Positions 1 to 5,293 of a DNA stretch of 6,051 nt are shown here, piece by piece. Position 1 is the first letter of the stretch, and each line of letters begins with the position of its first letter. The DNA is from an uncultured Nitrosomonadales bacterium (GTDB taxonomy: Bacteria; Pseudomonadota; Gammaproteobacteria; Burkholderiales; Gallionellaceae): NCBI GenBank assembly GCA_903934275.1, contig CAIZNF010000271.1, positions 1-6,051 of the forward strand, in the 5' to 3' direction. The notes under the pieces are model-generated. The model made no database searches. It was given only the letters and a program-made list of their open reading frames with translations, and was not told where the DNA came from. The position numbers were made by a program, and so were the translations under genes.

Positions 1-380
1 GCACCGACGACCGCTATCTTCTCGGCATCCTCAATAGCCGCCTGTGTTGGTTCGCCATCAGCCACATCAGCATTCCGTTCGGTGTGCGCGCTGGTGAATA
101 TCGCTATCGGCTCATCTACCAGTACATGGAAAAAGTGCCTATTCGGGTAATAAACCCAAAGAATAAAAACGACCACGCCGCTCACGACGATATTGTAAAA
201 CTTGTCGAAAAAATGCTCGCCCTGCACCAGCAGCTCGCCGCCGCGAAAACCCCGCAGGACGCCAACCTGCTGCAACGCCAGATCGACGCGACCGATAAAC
301 AGATCGACCAGTTGGTGTACGCGCTGTATGGCCTGACCGATGAAGAGATCGCGCTGGTAGAAGGCGTGAGCTCGCCATGA
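1..380 (+). CDS. Type IIG / Eco57I-like restriction-modification protein, C-terminal end (partial)
   Basis: The gene enters from the left edge; the first whole codon is at base 3 and 125 residues are visible before the TGA at 378-380. The visible part reads as the tail of an Eco57I/TaqI-type adenine-specific methyltransferase with a C-terminal specificity region. It opens with a YLLGILNSRL segment, then an aromatic GEYRYRLIYQYMEKVPIR segment typical of the target-recognition domain. A helical stretch follows (HDDIVKLVEKMLALHQQL) and then the family's hallmark end, QRQIDATDKQIDQLVYALYGLTDEEI. By family knowledge the whole protein would methylate adenine in a specific DNA site and, if a nuclease domain is present upstream, also cut it. 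The catalytic domains lie outside the window, so whether it is a complete IIG enzyme or only a methyltransferase cannot be seen. It overlaps the next gene by 4 bp (ATGA), suggesting one operon. No frameshift is seen in this part. Confidence 0.82.
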   Translation, partial: TDDRYLLGILNSRLCWFAISHISIPFGVRAGEYRYRLIYQYMEKVPIRVINPKNKNDHAAHDDIVKLVEKMLALHQQLAAAKTPQDANLLQRQIDATDKQIDQLVYALYGLTDEEIALVEGVSSP

Positions 381-886
381 CCGACAAACGCATCGTCATC
401 ATCGCCGGGCCGAACGGCGCGGGCAAAACCACTTTCGCGCGCGAGTTCCTGCCGAACGAGGCGCACTGCCCGAACTTCGTGAACGCCGACCTGATAGCCG
501 CTGGGCTTTCGCCTTTTGCACCGGAACTGGCCGCTTTCAAGGCCGGAAGGTTGATGCTGGAAGCCATCACGGAGCACACCCGGCGCGGCGAGAGTTTTGC
601 CTTCGAGACAACGCTTTCCGGCCTGACCTATGCGCAGATGATTCCGGCATGGCGTGCGGATGGTTACTCGGTAGAACTAATTTTTCTTGCTTTGCCCGAT
701 ATCGAGATGGCGCTGGCACGCGTTGCCGCCCGTGTTGAGCAAGGTGGCCATGATGTACCGGAAAATGTTGTGCGACGGCGCTTTGTAGCAGGCAGAAGCA
801 ATTTAGATCGCTACAAACTCTTGGTAAACGACTGGCAACTGTACGATAATTCCAGCGCACCGCCCATATTACTGGAGGAAGGATAA
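377..886 (+). CDS. Zeta-toxin-like P-loop kinase (COG4185-type)
   Basis: This 169-residue protein has the zeta-toxin/small-kinase fold signature. The Walker A loop GPNGAGKTT is at residues 11-19 after a hydrophobic first strand (IVIIA). NFVNADLIA at 34-42 carries Asp38, in the place of the catalytic base of zeta kinases, and FAFETTLSG at 74-82 is the substrate-side motif. An arginine-rich lid, RVAARVEQGGHDVPENVVRRRF, spans 115-136, and the end is LYDNS. Zeta toxins phosphorylate UDP-N-acetylglucosamine, but many chromosomal relatives have unknown substrates, so the reaction here is inferred. The end is rather short: many relatives run a few tens of residues beyond the DNS motif. The ATG at 377 overlaps the stop of the restriction-modification gene and has only a weak AAGG 12 bp upstream, so translation is probably coupled. 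No epsilon-type antitoxin precedes it; a small gene overlaps its stop. Alternative reading: a repair or metabolic nucleotide kinase rather than a toxin. Confidence 0.85.
   Translation: MTDKRIVIIAGPNGAGKTTFAREFLPNEAHCPNFVNADLIAAGLSPFAPELAAFKAGRLMLEAITEHTRRGESFAFETTLSGLTYAQMIPAWRADGYSVELIFLALPDIEMALARVAARVEQGGHDVPENVVRRRFVAGRSNLDRYKLLVNDWQLYDNSSAPPILLEEG
874..878 (+). promoter_or_regulatory. Ribosome binding site of the 56-residue gene
   Basis: GGAGG lies 7 bp before the ATG at 886, inside the last codons of the kinase gene. It is the best Shine-Dalgarno sequence of the cassette and supports the short open reading frame downstream as a real gene. Confidence 0.7.
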
Positions 887-1056
887 TGAGTACAAAAGCA
901 CCTGTTTCACATCTAAAAAACTCCGTGCTTCAGAAGGCTCCACAAGCGTTGCTGCGCGCATCGGAAAAAGCTCGGCAACTGGCCGAGCAAACCGGCACAC
1001 CATTTGTTGTGCGCCAAGCGCCACTGAAACCGCCCGCAACAACCGGGAACAAATAA
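886..1056 (+). CDS. Small zeta-kinase-associated protein (candidate antitoxin/partner)
   Basis: A 56-residue open reading frame starts at the ATG overlapping the kinase stop codon (TAATG) and ends with TAA at 1054-1056. It has a strong ribosome binding site 7 bp upstream. The protein starts MSTKAPVSHLKNSVLQKAPQ. Its core, ALLRASEKARQLAEQTGTPFVV (residues 21-42), reads as one amphipathic helix followed by a short strand. A proline-rich basic tail (APLKPPATTGNK) ends the protein. There is no signal peptide or membrane segment. From memory, similar short proteins with an RA..AR.LA...GTP.VV pattern often sit directly downstream of chromosomal zeta-like kinases; their function is not established. 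Overlap and position suggest it is made in step with the kinase and may bind or restrain it. The antitoxin role is inference only. It could also be an accessory subunit. Confidence 0.72.
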   Translation: MSTKAPVSHLKNSVLQKAPQALLRASEKARQLAEQTGTPFVVRQAPLKPPATTGNK

Positions 1057-1101
1057 GCGTACCGCAAGGAAGCTACAGTAACGCGTTAAAGCGCAATTAA
1101 A

Positions 1102-2106
1102 ATGAAAAATAACCTCCACCCATCCAACGTACTCTACGCGGGCAGCCGTCCATTCCCCATGCTTGCAGCTTGCGAGCATTTTGCCGGAAACGAGAAGCTG
1201 CTGAAAAAGGCACTCCAGATTCAATCCGAATTATCGGTCGGTGAGCGGCCTATTTTCGATATCACCGCCGACTGTGAGGATGGCGCACCCGCAGGTAAGG
1301 AGCGGGAACATGCGGATATGATCGCTGGGATGATTTTGTCCGGTGAGAATCGTTTTGGCCGTATCGGTGTCCGCATCCATGATGTCAGGCATCCGGTTTG
1401 GCGCGATGAGCTGGAGATCGTTATCAGCAGGGCAGGGCAGGGCGTGGCTTACATTGTATTGCCCAAGCCGGAGAACGCCAAAGATGTAGTGACGCAGATC
1501 ACCGCGCTTGATGAGCTGAGGAGCTGCTACGGCATTGCCCGCGAAATTCCAGTCCACGTGCTGATCGAGACACCCGGCGCGCTGCACGAGGTGTGGGAAA
1601 TTGCCTGCTTGCCCCATGTCGAGACCCTCGATTTCGGCTTGATGGACTTTGTTTCCGAGCATCACGGAGCCATTCCCGCAACCGCGATGCGCTCGCCCGG
1701 CCAGTTCAGCCATGCATTGGTCGCGCGCGCCAAATGTGAAATCGCCGCTGCCGCACTGGGCAATGGCATCGTGCCCAGCCACAACGTCACCACAGAAATA
1801 CGTGATGTAACTGTGGTGAGAGATGATGCCCGCCGCGCCAGGCTGGAGTTCGGCTTCCTGCGTATGTGGAGCATTCACCCGAACCAGATACAGCCTATCG
1901 TTGAAGCCATGCGCCCGGATTTTGCCGAGGTCGATGAAGCAGCTATTCTGCTAGTCGCCGCCCAGGATGCGGCCTGGGGGCCTATCCAGCATGAAGGCAA
2001 GCTGCATGATCGCGCCTCCTACCGCTATTACTGGGAACTCCTGCAACGCGCACAATCGACGGGAATGGACATTCCAGGCAATGCACGTCAGCGTTTCTTT
2101 TCCTGA
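1102..2106 (+). CDS. HpcH/HpaI aldolase / citrate lyase (CitE-like) family protein
   Basis: This 334-residue protein is full length for the CitE-like TIM-barrel lyases. Recognisable parts are FDITADCEDGAP (52-63, equivalent to the DLED region), GVRIH (89-93, substrate-phosphate arginine R91) and VLPKPENAKDV (119-129). LIETPGAL (154-161) holds Glu156 and FGLMDF (178-183) holds Asp182, the expected Mg2+ ligands. SIHPNQIQPI (257-266) is followed by a tail with HDRASYRYYWELLQRA. The family makes or breaks C-C bonds of acyl-CoA esters such as malyl-CoA, citramalyl-CoA or citryl-CoA, or hydrolyses malyl-CoA. The substrate cannot be told from sequence alone, and there are no citD/citF partners here, so true citrate lyase is unlikely. 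The protein should be cytoplasmic. The ATG at 1102 has no clear Shine-Dalgarno; an in-frame TAA at 1087 limits any earlier start. The 45 bp gap from the previous gene shows no terminator, so the promoter is unclear. Confidence 0.88.
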   Translation: MKNNLHPSNVLYAGSRPFPMLAACEHFAGNEKLLKKALQIQSELSVGERPIFDITADCEDGAPAGKEREHADMIAGMILSGENRFGRIGVRIHDVRHPVWRDELEIVISRAGQGVAYIVLPKPENAKDVVTQITALDELRSCYGIAREIPVHVLIETPGALHEVWEIACLPHVETLDFGLMDFVSEHHGAIPATAMRSPGQFSHALVARAKCEIAAAALGNGIVPSHNVTTEIRDVTVVRDDARRARLEFGFLRMWSIHPNQIQPIVEAMRPDFAEVDEAAILLVAAQDAAWGPIQHEGKLHDRASYRYYWELLQRAQSTGMDIPGNARQRFFS

Positions 2107-2141
2107 GAACGTATTTTAAACCCAAATGGGTATTCACTTGA

Positions 2142-2387
2142 AACGAGCTGGCCGTGCGCTACGGCATGTCGGCACGCTGGCTGAATGACTCGTTTGCGTG
2201 GGAATATGGACAGACGATATTTGCCTTTATCACCGACCACTGCCTCAACGAATCACATGCCGCCATACTGGAGGGCAATCTGGAGATCAAAATGAGTTCG
2301 GCGCGGCTGAGCTACTCGCATGTCAATCACTTCACCATCGCCTTCAAGAAAAAGTTTGGCTATCCGCCGGCAAGGGCGGCAGATTGA
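2142..2387 (+). pseudogene. Truncated AraC-family regulator (C-terminal DNA-binding domain only)
   Basis: In this frame 81 codons give a nearly complete AraC/XylS DNA-binding domain with no sensor domain. The first helix-turn-helix reads LAVRYGMSARWLNDSF (3-18), followed by GQTIFAFITDHCLNESHAAI. The second is LEIKMSSARLSYSHVNHFTIAFKKKFGYPP (47-76), ending with the family signature. An in-frame TGA at 2139 lies just before the domain, so the roughly 150-200 residue N-terminal part is missing. The only initiators are an internal GTG (2154) or ATG (2163), without a good ribosome binding site. Some positions are also eroded, for example HCLNES where relatives have YRLERA. I read it as a decayed remnant of a PchR-like regulator. 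It is less likely to be a functional stand-alone mini-regulator. Confidence 0.75.
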
Positions 2388-2423
2388 GGCTTTGTAGCGG
2401 GGTGATTTATTGGCCGCAGGGAG

Positions 2424-2453
2424 CCTACCCAGTATGAGGGCAAGCTGCGTGAC
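2424..2453 (+). pseudogene. Relic of the 3' part of a second HpcH/CitE-like gene
   Basis: These 30 bp match bases 1981-2010 of the intact lyase gene at 25 of 30 positions without gaps, and all five differences are transitions. Read in the matching frame it gives PTQYEGKLRD against PIQHEGKLHD. Similarity is lost abruptly on the right; to the left only a patchy, gapped resemblance remains (TTGGCCGCAGG). There is no open frame around it, so it is a dead fragment. It may come from a duplicated or related lyase gene that was deleted together with most of the neighbouring AraC-type gene. Confidence 0.5.
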
Positions 2454-2529
2454 GCATTTTTTTCTTGAATCAAAATAAGGTTGGGCGCATTCTGTGCAAA
2501 TTTTTTACTTTAAACTTATCCGCCGAGCA

Positions 2530-2535
2530 TATAAT
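2530..2535 (+). promoter_or_regulatory. Candidate distal promoter -10 box for gnd-zwf
   Basis: A perfect TATAAT lies about 240 bp before gnd in AT-rich DNA. No good -35 box is at the ideal distance: TTTACT at 2504-2509 is 20 bp away and TTTAAA at 2509-2514 is 15 bp away. The palindrome TGTATACA (2537-2544) covers the expected transcription start and could be an operator. Confidence 0.35.
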
Positions 2536-2568
2536 CTGTATACACGGCAATACGTTATGATGCGGTCG

Positions 2569-2592
2569 AACCTTTGTGTTGCGGTGAAGGTT
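2569..2592 (+). other. Hairpin in the presumed gnd leader
   Basis: AACCTT (2569-2574) pairs exactly with AAGGTT (2587-2592). In RNA three further U-G/G-U pairs can close the stem to a 6-nt loop. No T-run follows, so it is not an intrinsic terminator. It would lie in the leader only if the distal promoter is used. Confidence 0.3.
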
Positions 2593-2617
2593 GGCGTATT
2601 ACCTGACTTTTGCGCCT

Positions 2618-2645
2618 TTGACATGGTTCATGCTTTAAGTAAAGT
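2618..2645 (+). promoter_or_regulatory. Candidate proximal sigma-70 promoter for gnd-zwf
   Basis: A perfect -35 TTGACA at 2618-2623 is followed after 16 bp by TAAAGT at 2640-2645, which matches the -10 consensus at 4 of 6 positions. Transcription would start near 2652, leaving a leader of about 125 nt before gnd. Confidence 0.4.
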
Positions 2646-2765
2646 TGTTGCCGTAGTAGATTGATTAATCGAGTAATTAATTTTGCGACTATCGCGCAAT
2701 GAATCGTGCCCCTACATGATTCAACCGAAGTTTCTGGGCTTGATATGTAATTCAATTGTTTTCTC

Positions 2766-2771
2766 AAGGAG
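2766..2771 (+). promoter_or_regulatory. Ribosome binding site of gnd
   Basis: AAGGAG lies 6 bp before the ATG at 2778 and fixes this start over the second in-frame ATG two codons later. Confidence 0.8.
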
Positions 2772-2777
2772 AATTTT

Positions 2778-3692
2778 ATGCGAATGGCGATGATAGGATT
2801 GGGCAAGATGGGTGGCAATATGGTGCGCAGGCTGCGCCGGGGCGGTATTGAGGTGGTGGGTTACGACCGCGCGGCGGAAGTGGTCGCGCAGCTTGCCTCG
2901 GAGGAGGGTATGATTGCCGCATCATCGGTGGCCGATGCTGTGGCAAAGTTGCCTAGCCCGCGTGTGGTATGGCTGATGCTGCCGAGCGGTGATCCAACTG
3001 AGCAGCAGCTTCGCGCGCTGATGCCGATGCTGTCCAAAGGCGACATTATCGTGGATGGCGGCAATTCAAATTATCACGACAGTCAACGGCGCGGCGCATG
3101 GCTGGCGGAGCAGGGCATCGGCTTCATGGATTCCGGCACTTCCGGCGGTATATGGGGGCTGGAGAACGGGTATTGCCTGATGGTGGGGGCGACTCCCGAA
3201 GTGGCAAAAACCATGACACCGATCCTGCAAGCTTTGGCTCCTACTGCGGATCGCGGCTGGGCGCATGTTGGACCGGTCGGCGCGGGACACTTCACCAAGA
3301 TGATCCACAATGGCATCGAGTACGGCATGATGCAGTCTTTTGCCGAAGGGCTGGAGTTGTTGCGCGGCAAGAAGGAATTTGCGTTGGATCTGGCGCAGAT
3401 TACCGAGTTGTGGCGGCACAGTTCGGTGGTGCGCAGCTGGTTGCTCGATCTCACTGCAGAAGCGCTGAAGCACGACCAGACACTGACGACGATAGCACCT
3501 TATGTGCCGGATTCGGGAGAAGGGCGCTGGACGGTGATTGAGGCAATCGATCAAGGTGTCGCCGCACCGGTGCTGACGCTGGCGTTGCAGATGCGCTTTA
3601 CCAGCCAGGACGGAACCGGTTATGGCTATCGTTTGTTGTCCACCATGCGCAATGCATTCGGCGGACATACCGTCAAGCATACAAACGGATAG
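2778..3692 (+). CDS. gnd: 6-phosphogluconate dehydrogenase, decarboxylating (short, probably NAD+-linked)
   Basis: This 304-residue protein oxidatively decarboxylates 6-phosphogluconate to ribulose-5-phosphate and CO2 in the cytoplasm. The Rossmann motif GLGKMGGNM is at 7-15. The second strand ends in GYDRA (28-32); an Asp at this place, instead of the Asn-Arg-Ser/Thr of NADP enzymes, suggests NAD+ preference. Substrate and catalytic motifs follow: VDGGNSNY (92-99), DSGTSGGIWGLENGY (118-132) and GHFTKMIHNGIEYG (170-183). The last carries the catalytic Lys174, with Asn178 and Glu181. The C-terminal helical domain ends with FTSQDGTGYGYR. At about 300 residues it belongs to the short YqeC/GndA class, not the about 470-residue E. 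coli Gnd class. A strong ribosome binding site precedes it. zwf starts 12 bp downstream, so the two are almost certainly one operon. Confidence 0.95.
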   Translation: MRMAMIGLGKMGGNMVRRLRRGGIEVVGYDRAAEVVAQLASEEGMIAASSVADAVAKLPSPRVVWLMLPSGDPTEQQLRALMPMLSKGDIIVDGGNSNYHDSQRRGAWLAEQGIGFMDSGTSGGIWGLENGYCLMVGATPEVAKTMTPILQALAPTADRGWAHVGPVGAGHFTKMIHNGIEYGMMQSFAEGLELLRGKKEFALDLAQITELWRHSSVVRSWLLDLTAEALKHDQTLTTIAPYVPDSGEGRWTVIEAIDQGVAAPVLTLALQMRFTSQDGTGYGYRLLSTMRNAFGGHTVKHTNG

Positions 3693-3704
3693 GATGCCCC
3701 GAAA

Positions 3705-5210
3705 ATGAAAACCTTCGAACCCTGTACGCTGGTGATATTCGGTGTGGCCGGTAACCTGAGTCGGCTCAAATTGATTCCATCGTTATTTCGCCTTGAGTTA
3801 GCCAATCGGTTGCCGGCGGATGTGGTCATACTCGGCTGTAGCATTGAGCTGAGGCAGCGCGAGGAATGGATCGAAGAGGTGGTCAAAATGTTGCAGCCGA
3901 TCTATCCGAAAGGCATAGATAAAACGGCGCTGGAACGTTTTAACGCCCGGATGCACTACCACGCCATTCCGCCCGGTGATGATGCCGCCTACCCGCGTTT
4001 GCAGCAGTTACTGGAAGTGAATGGCACTTTCCCTCCCAACATGGTGTTCTACATGTCGGTTAGCCCCGCCGCATTTCCGGATATCGTTGAAAAATTGGGC
4101 AACGTAAATTTGCTCAAACAGAAACACGGCTGGCGTCGGGTGGTGATCGAGAAACCGTTTGGTTACGACTTGTTGAGCGCGCAGACTCTGCAAGGGAGCC
4201 TGTACAAACATTTGAACGAGCCGCAGATTTACCGTATTGACCATTATCTCGGCAAAGGTACGGTGCAGAATGTGATGGTATTCCGCTTCGCCAACCTGCT
4301 GTTGGAGCCGCTGTGGAACCATCATTACATCGACCATGTGCAAATCACCCAATCCGAGACTTTGGGTGTAGGAGGGCGGGCCGGTTACTACGAGGGAGCC
4401 GGTGCGTTGCGCGACATGATCCAGAGCCACTTGTTGCAGTTGTTGGCTTTGGTGGCGATGGAGCCACCATTGACCATAGCCGCCGAACATTTGCGTGACG
4501 AAAAAGTGAAAGTGTTAAAAGCGGTACGGCCAATCACGCAGAATTCGGTGCATGCCCATGCGTTCCGCGCACAGTACAGTGGCGGCACCATTGATGGGCA
4601 GACAGTTCCCGGTTATCTGGATGAGAGTGGTGTGGCATCGGACAGCACCACGGAAACTTATGCGGCACTGAAGTTATTCATCGACAACTGGCGCTGGGCG
4701 GGTGTACCGTTCTATCTGCGCACCGGCAAACGCATGGCGGAGGGCAGCTCGGCAATTTGCATCCGCTTCAAGAATCCGCCGCAGGATTTGCTGCGCAAAA
4801 CGCGCCAGGGGCCACCGCAACCGAACTGGATCATGCTGGGTATCCAGCCCGACGATTGCATGAAAATGGAATTGCAGGTCAAGGTGCCGGGGCTGGATTT
4901 ACACACTCGTGCCATTAGTCTGGATGCCACTTACCGCAAAGATACCGACGTGGATTTCGATGCTTATGCCGGTCTATTGCTGGACGTAATGCAGGGCGAC
5001 CCTTCACTGTTCCTGCGTATCGACGAAGTGGAAGCTGCGTGGCGCGTGGTGGACCCCGTTCTCAAGGTATGGGCGATGGAACGCGACTTCATCAATACTT
5101 ATCCGGCAGGCAGTTGGGGGCCGCGCGGCACTTATCGGCTGTTTGACCGTGAAGACCAGTTCTGGCGTCATTCACTGAATCTAGATGGTGCCAATTTGAC
5201 GGCCTATTGA
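3705..5210 (+). CDS. zwf: Glucose-6-phosphate 1-dehydrogenase
   Basis: This 501-residue protein has the usual family length and oxidises glucose-6-phosphate to 6-phosphoglucono-1,5-lactone with NAD(P)+. The N-terminal Rossmann motif reads FGVAGNLSRLKLIPSLF (12-28), and EKPFG (149-153) carries the conserved Lys150. The substrate signature RIDHYLGK is at 177-184 with His180, and the catalytic histidine is His242 in RDMIQSH. LRTGKRM (338-344) and LLLDVMQGDPSLF (424-436) are typical of the C-terminal domain. Some common positions differ: GNL replaces the usual GDL, L21 replaces the Arg of RKL, and the residue after the signature is Gly (GKG) rather than Glu (GKE). The GKGTVQN form appears to be a subgroup feature, so the enzyme is probably active. 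The Shine-Dalgarno is weak (AGGA at 3691-3694 overlapping the gnd stop, 10 bp away), so translation may depend on gnd. No lactonase gene (pgl) is adjacent. Confidence 0.95.
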   Translation: MKTFEPCTLVIFGVAGNLSRLKLIPSLFRLELANRLPADVVILGCSIELRQREEWIEEVVKMLQPIYPKGIDKTALERFNARMHYHAIPPGDDAAYPRLQQLLEVNGTFPPNMVFYMSVSPAAFPDIVEKLGNVNLLKQKHGWRRVVIEKPFGYDLLSAQTLQGSLYKHLNEPQIYRIDHYLGKGTVQNVMVFRFANLLLEPLWNHHYIDHVQITQSETLGVGGRAGYYEGAGALRDMIQSHLLQLLALVAMEPPLTIAAEHLRDEKVKVLKAVRPITQNSVHAHAFRAQYSGGTIDGQTVPGYLDESGVASDSTTETYAALKLFIDNWRWAGVPFYLRTGKRMAEGSSAICIRFKNPPQDLLRKTRQGPPQPNWIMLGIQPDDCMKMELQVKVPGLDLHTRAISLDATYRKDTDVDFDAYAGLLLDVMQGDPSLFLRIDEVEAAWRVVDPVLKVWAMERDFINTYPAGSWGPRGTYRLFDREDQFWRHSLNLDGANLTAY

Positions 5211-5249
5211 TATTTGACCAGAAGAATGCCGCATAAACTGGGCAACAAA

Positions 5250-5275
5250 AAAGCGGGCTGGTGACAGCCCGCTTT
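5250..5275 (-). terminator. Bidirectional intrinsic terminator between zwf and the OmpA-domain gene
   Basis: A perfect 11-bp inverted repeat, AAAGCGGGCTG and CAGCCCGCTTT, flanks a GTGA loop. On the minus strand the stem runs directly into six T residues (complement of 5247-5252), making a strong terminator for the OmpA-domain gene ending at 5294. On the plus strand only three T residues follow, so zwf termination there is probably weaker. One element serves both convergent genes. Confidence 0.88.
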
Positions 5276-5293
5276 GCATGATGGAGGAAAATT

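Larger units (their letters stand above)
2388..2777 (+). other. 390-bp gene-free region upstream of gnd
   Basis: No convincing gene is present on either strand; the longest minus-strand open frame here has no family features. The left part holds the lyase relic at 2424-2453. From about 2456 the DNA becomes AT-rich and carries two candidate promoters (around 2530 and 2618-2645). It also carries the palindrome TGTATACA at 2537-2544, a hairpin AACCTT/AAGGTT (2569-2574 with 2587-2592) and a small hairpin TTGCG/CGCAA (2683-2687 with 2695-2699). These probably form the promoter and a long leader of the gnd-zwf operon. Confidence 0.6.

Noticed and set aside
1079..1088. Perfect palindrome TAACGCGTTA before the lyase gene
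   Set aside because: Ten base pairs with no second copy and no T-run; compatible with chance, so no role is assigned.
1231..1878. 215-codon minus-strand open frame inside the lyase gene
   Set aside because: It is antisense to a clearly real gene, has no recognisable domain, and its composition mirrors the coding frame.
2120..2131. ACCCA-AA-TGGGT inverted repeat after the lyase gene, considered as a terminator
   Set aside because: The loop would be only 2 nt, the stem is 5 bp and no T-run follows; at most a weak operator-like palindrome.
2555..2818. 87-codon minus-strand frame over the gnd leader
   Set aside because: It runs into gnd, shows no family features and covers AT-rich regulatory DNA.
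3066..3680. 204-codon minus-strand open frame inside gnd
   Set aside because: Shadow of a well-supported gene; no motif and no ribosome binding site pattern.
3692..3704. Possible promoter or terminator between gnd and zwf
   Set aside because: The gap is only 12 bp with no hairpin; the two genes are best read as one transcript.
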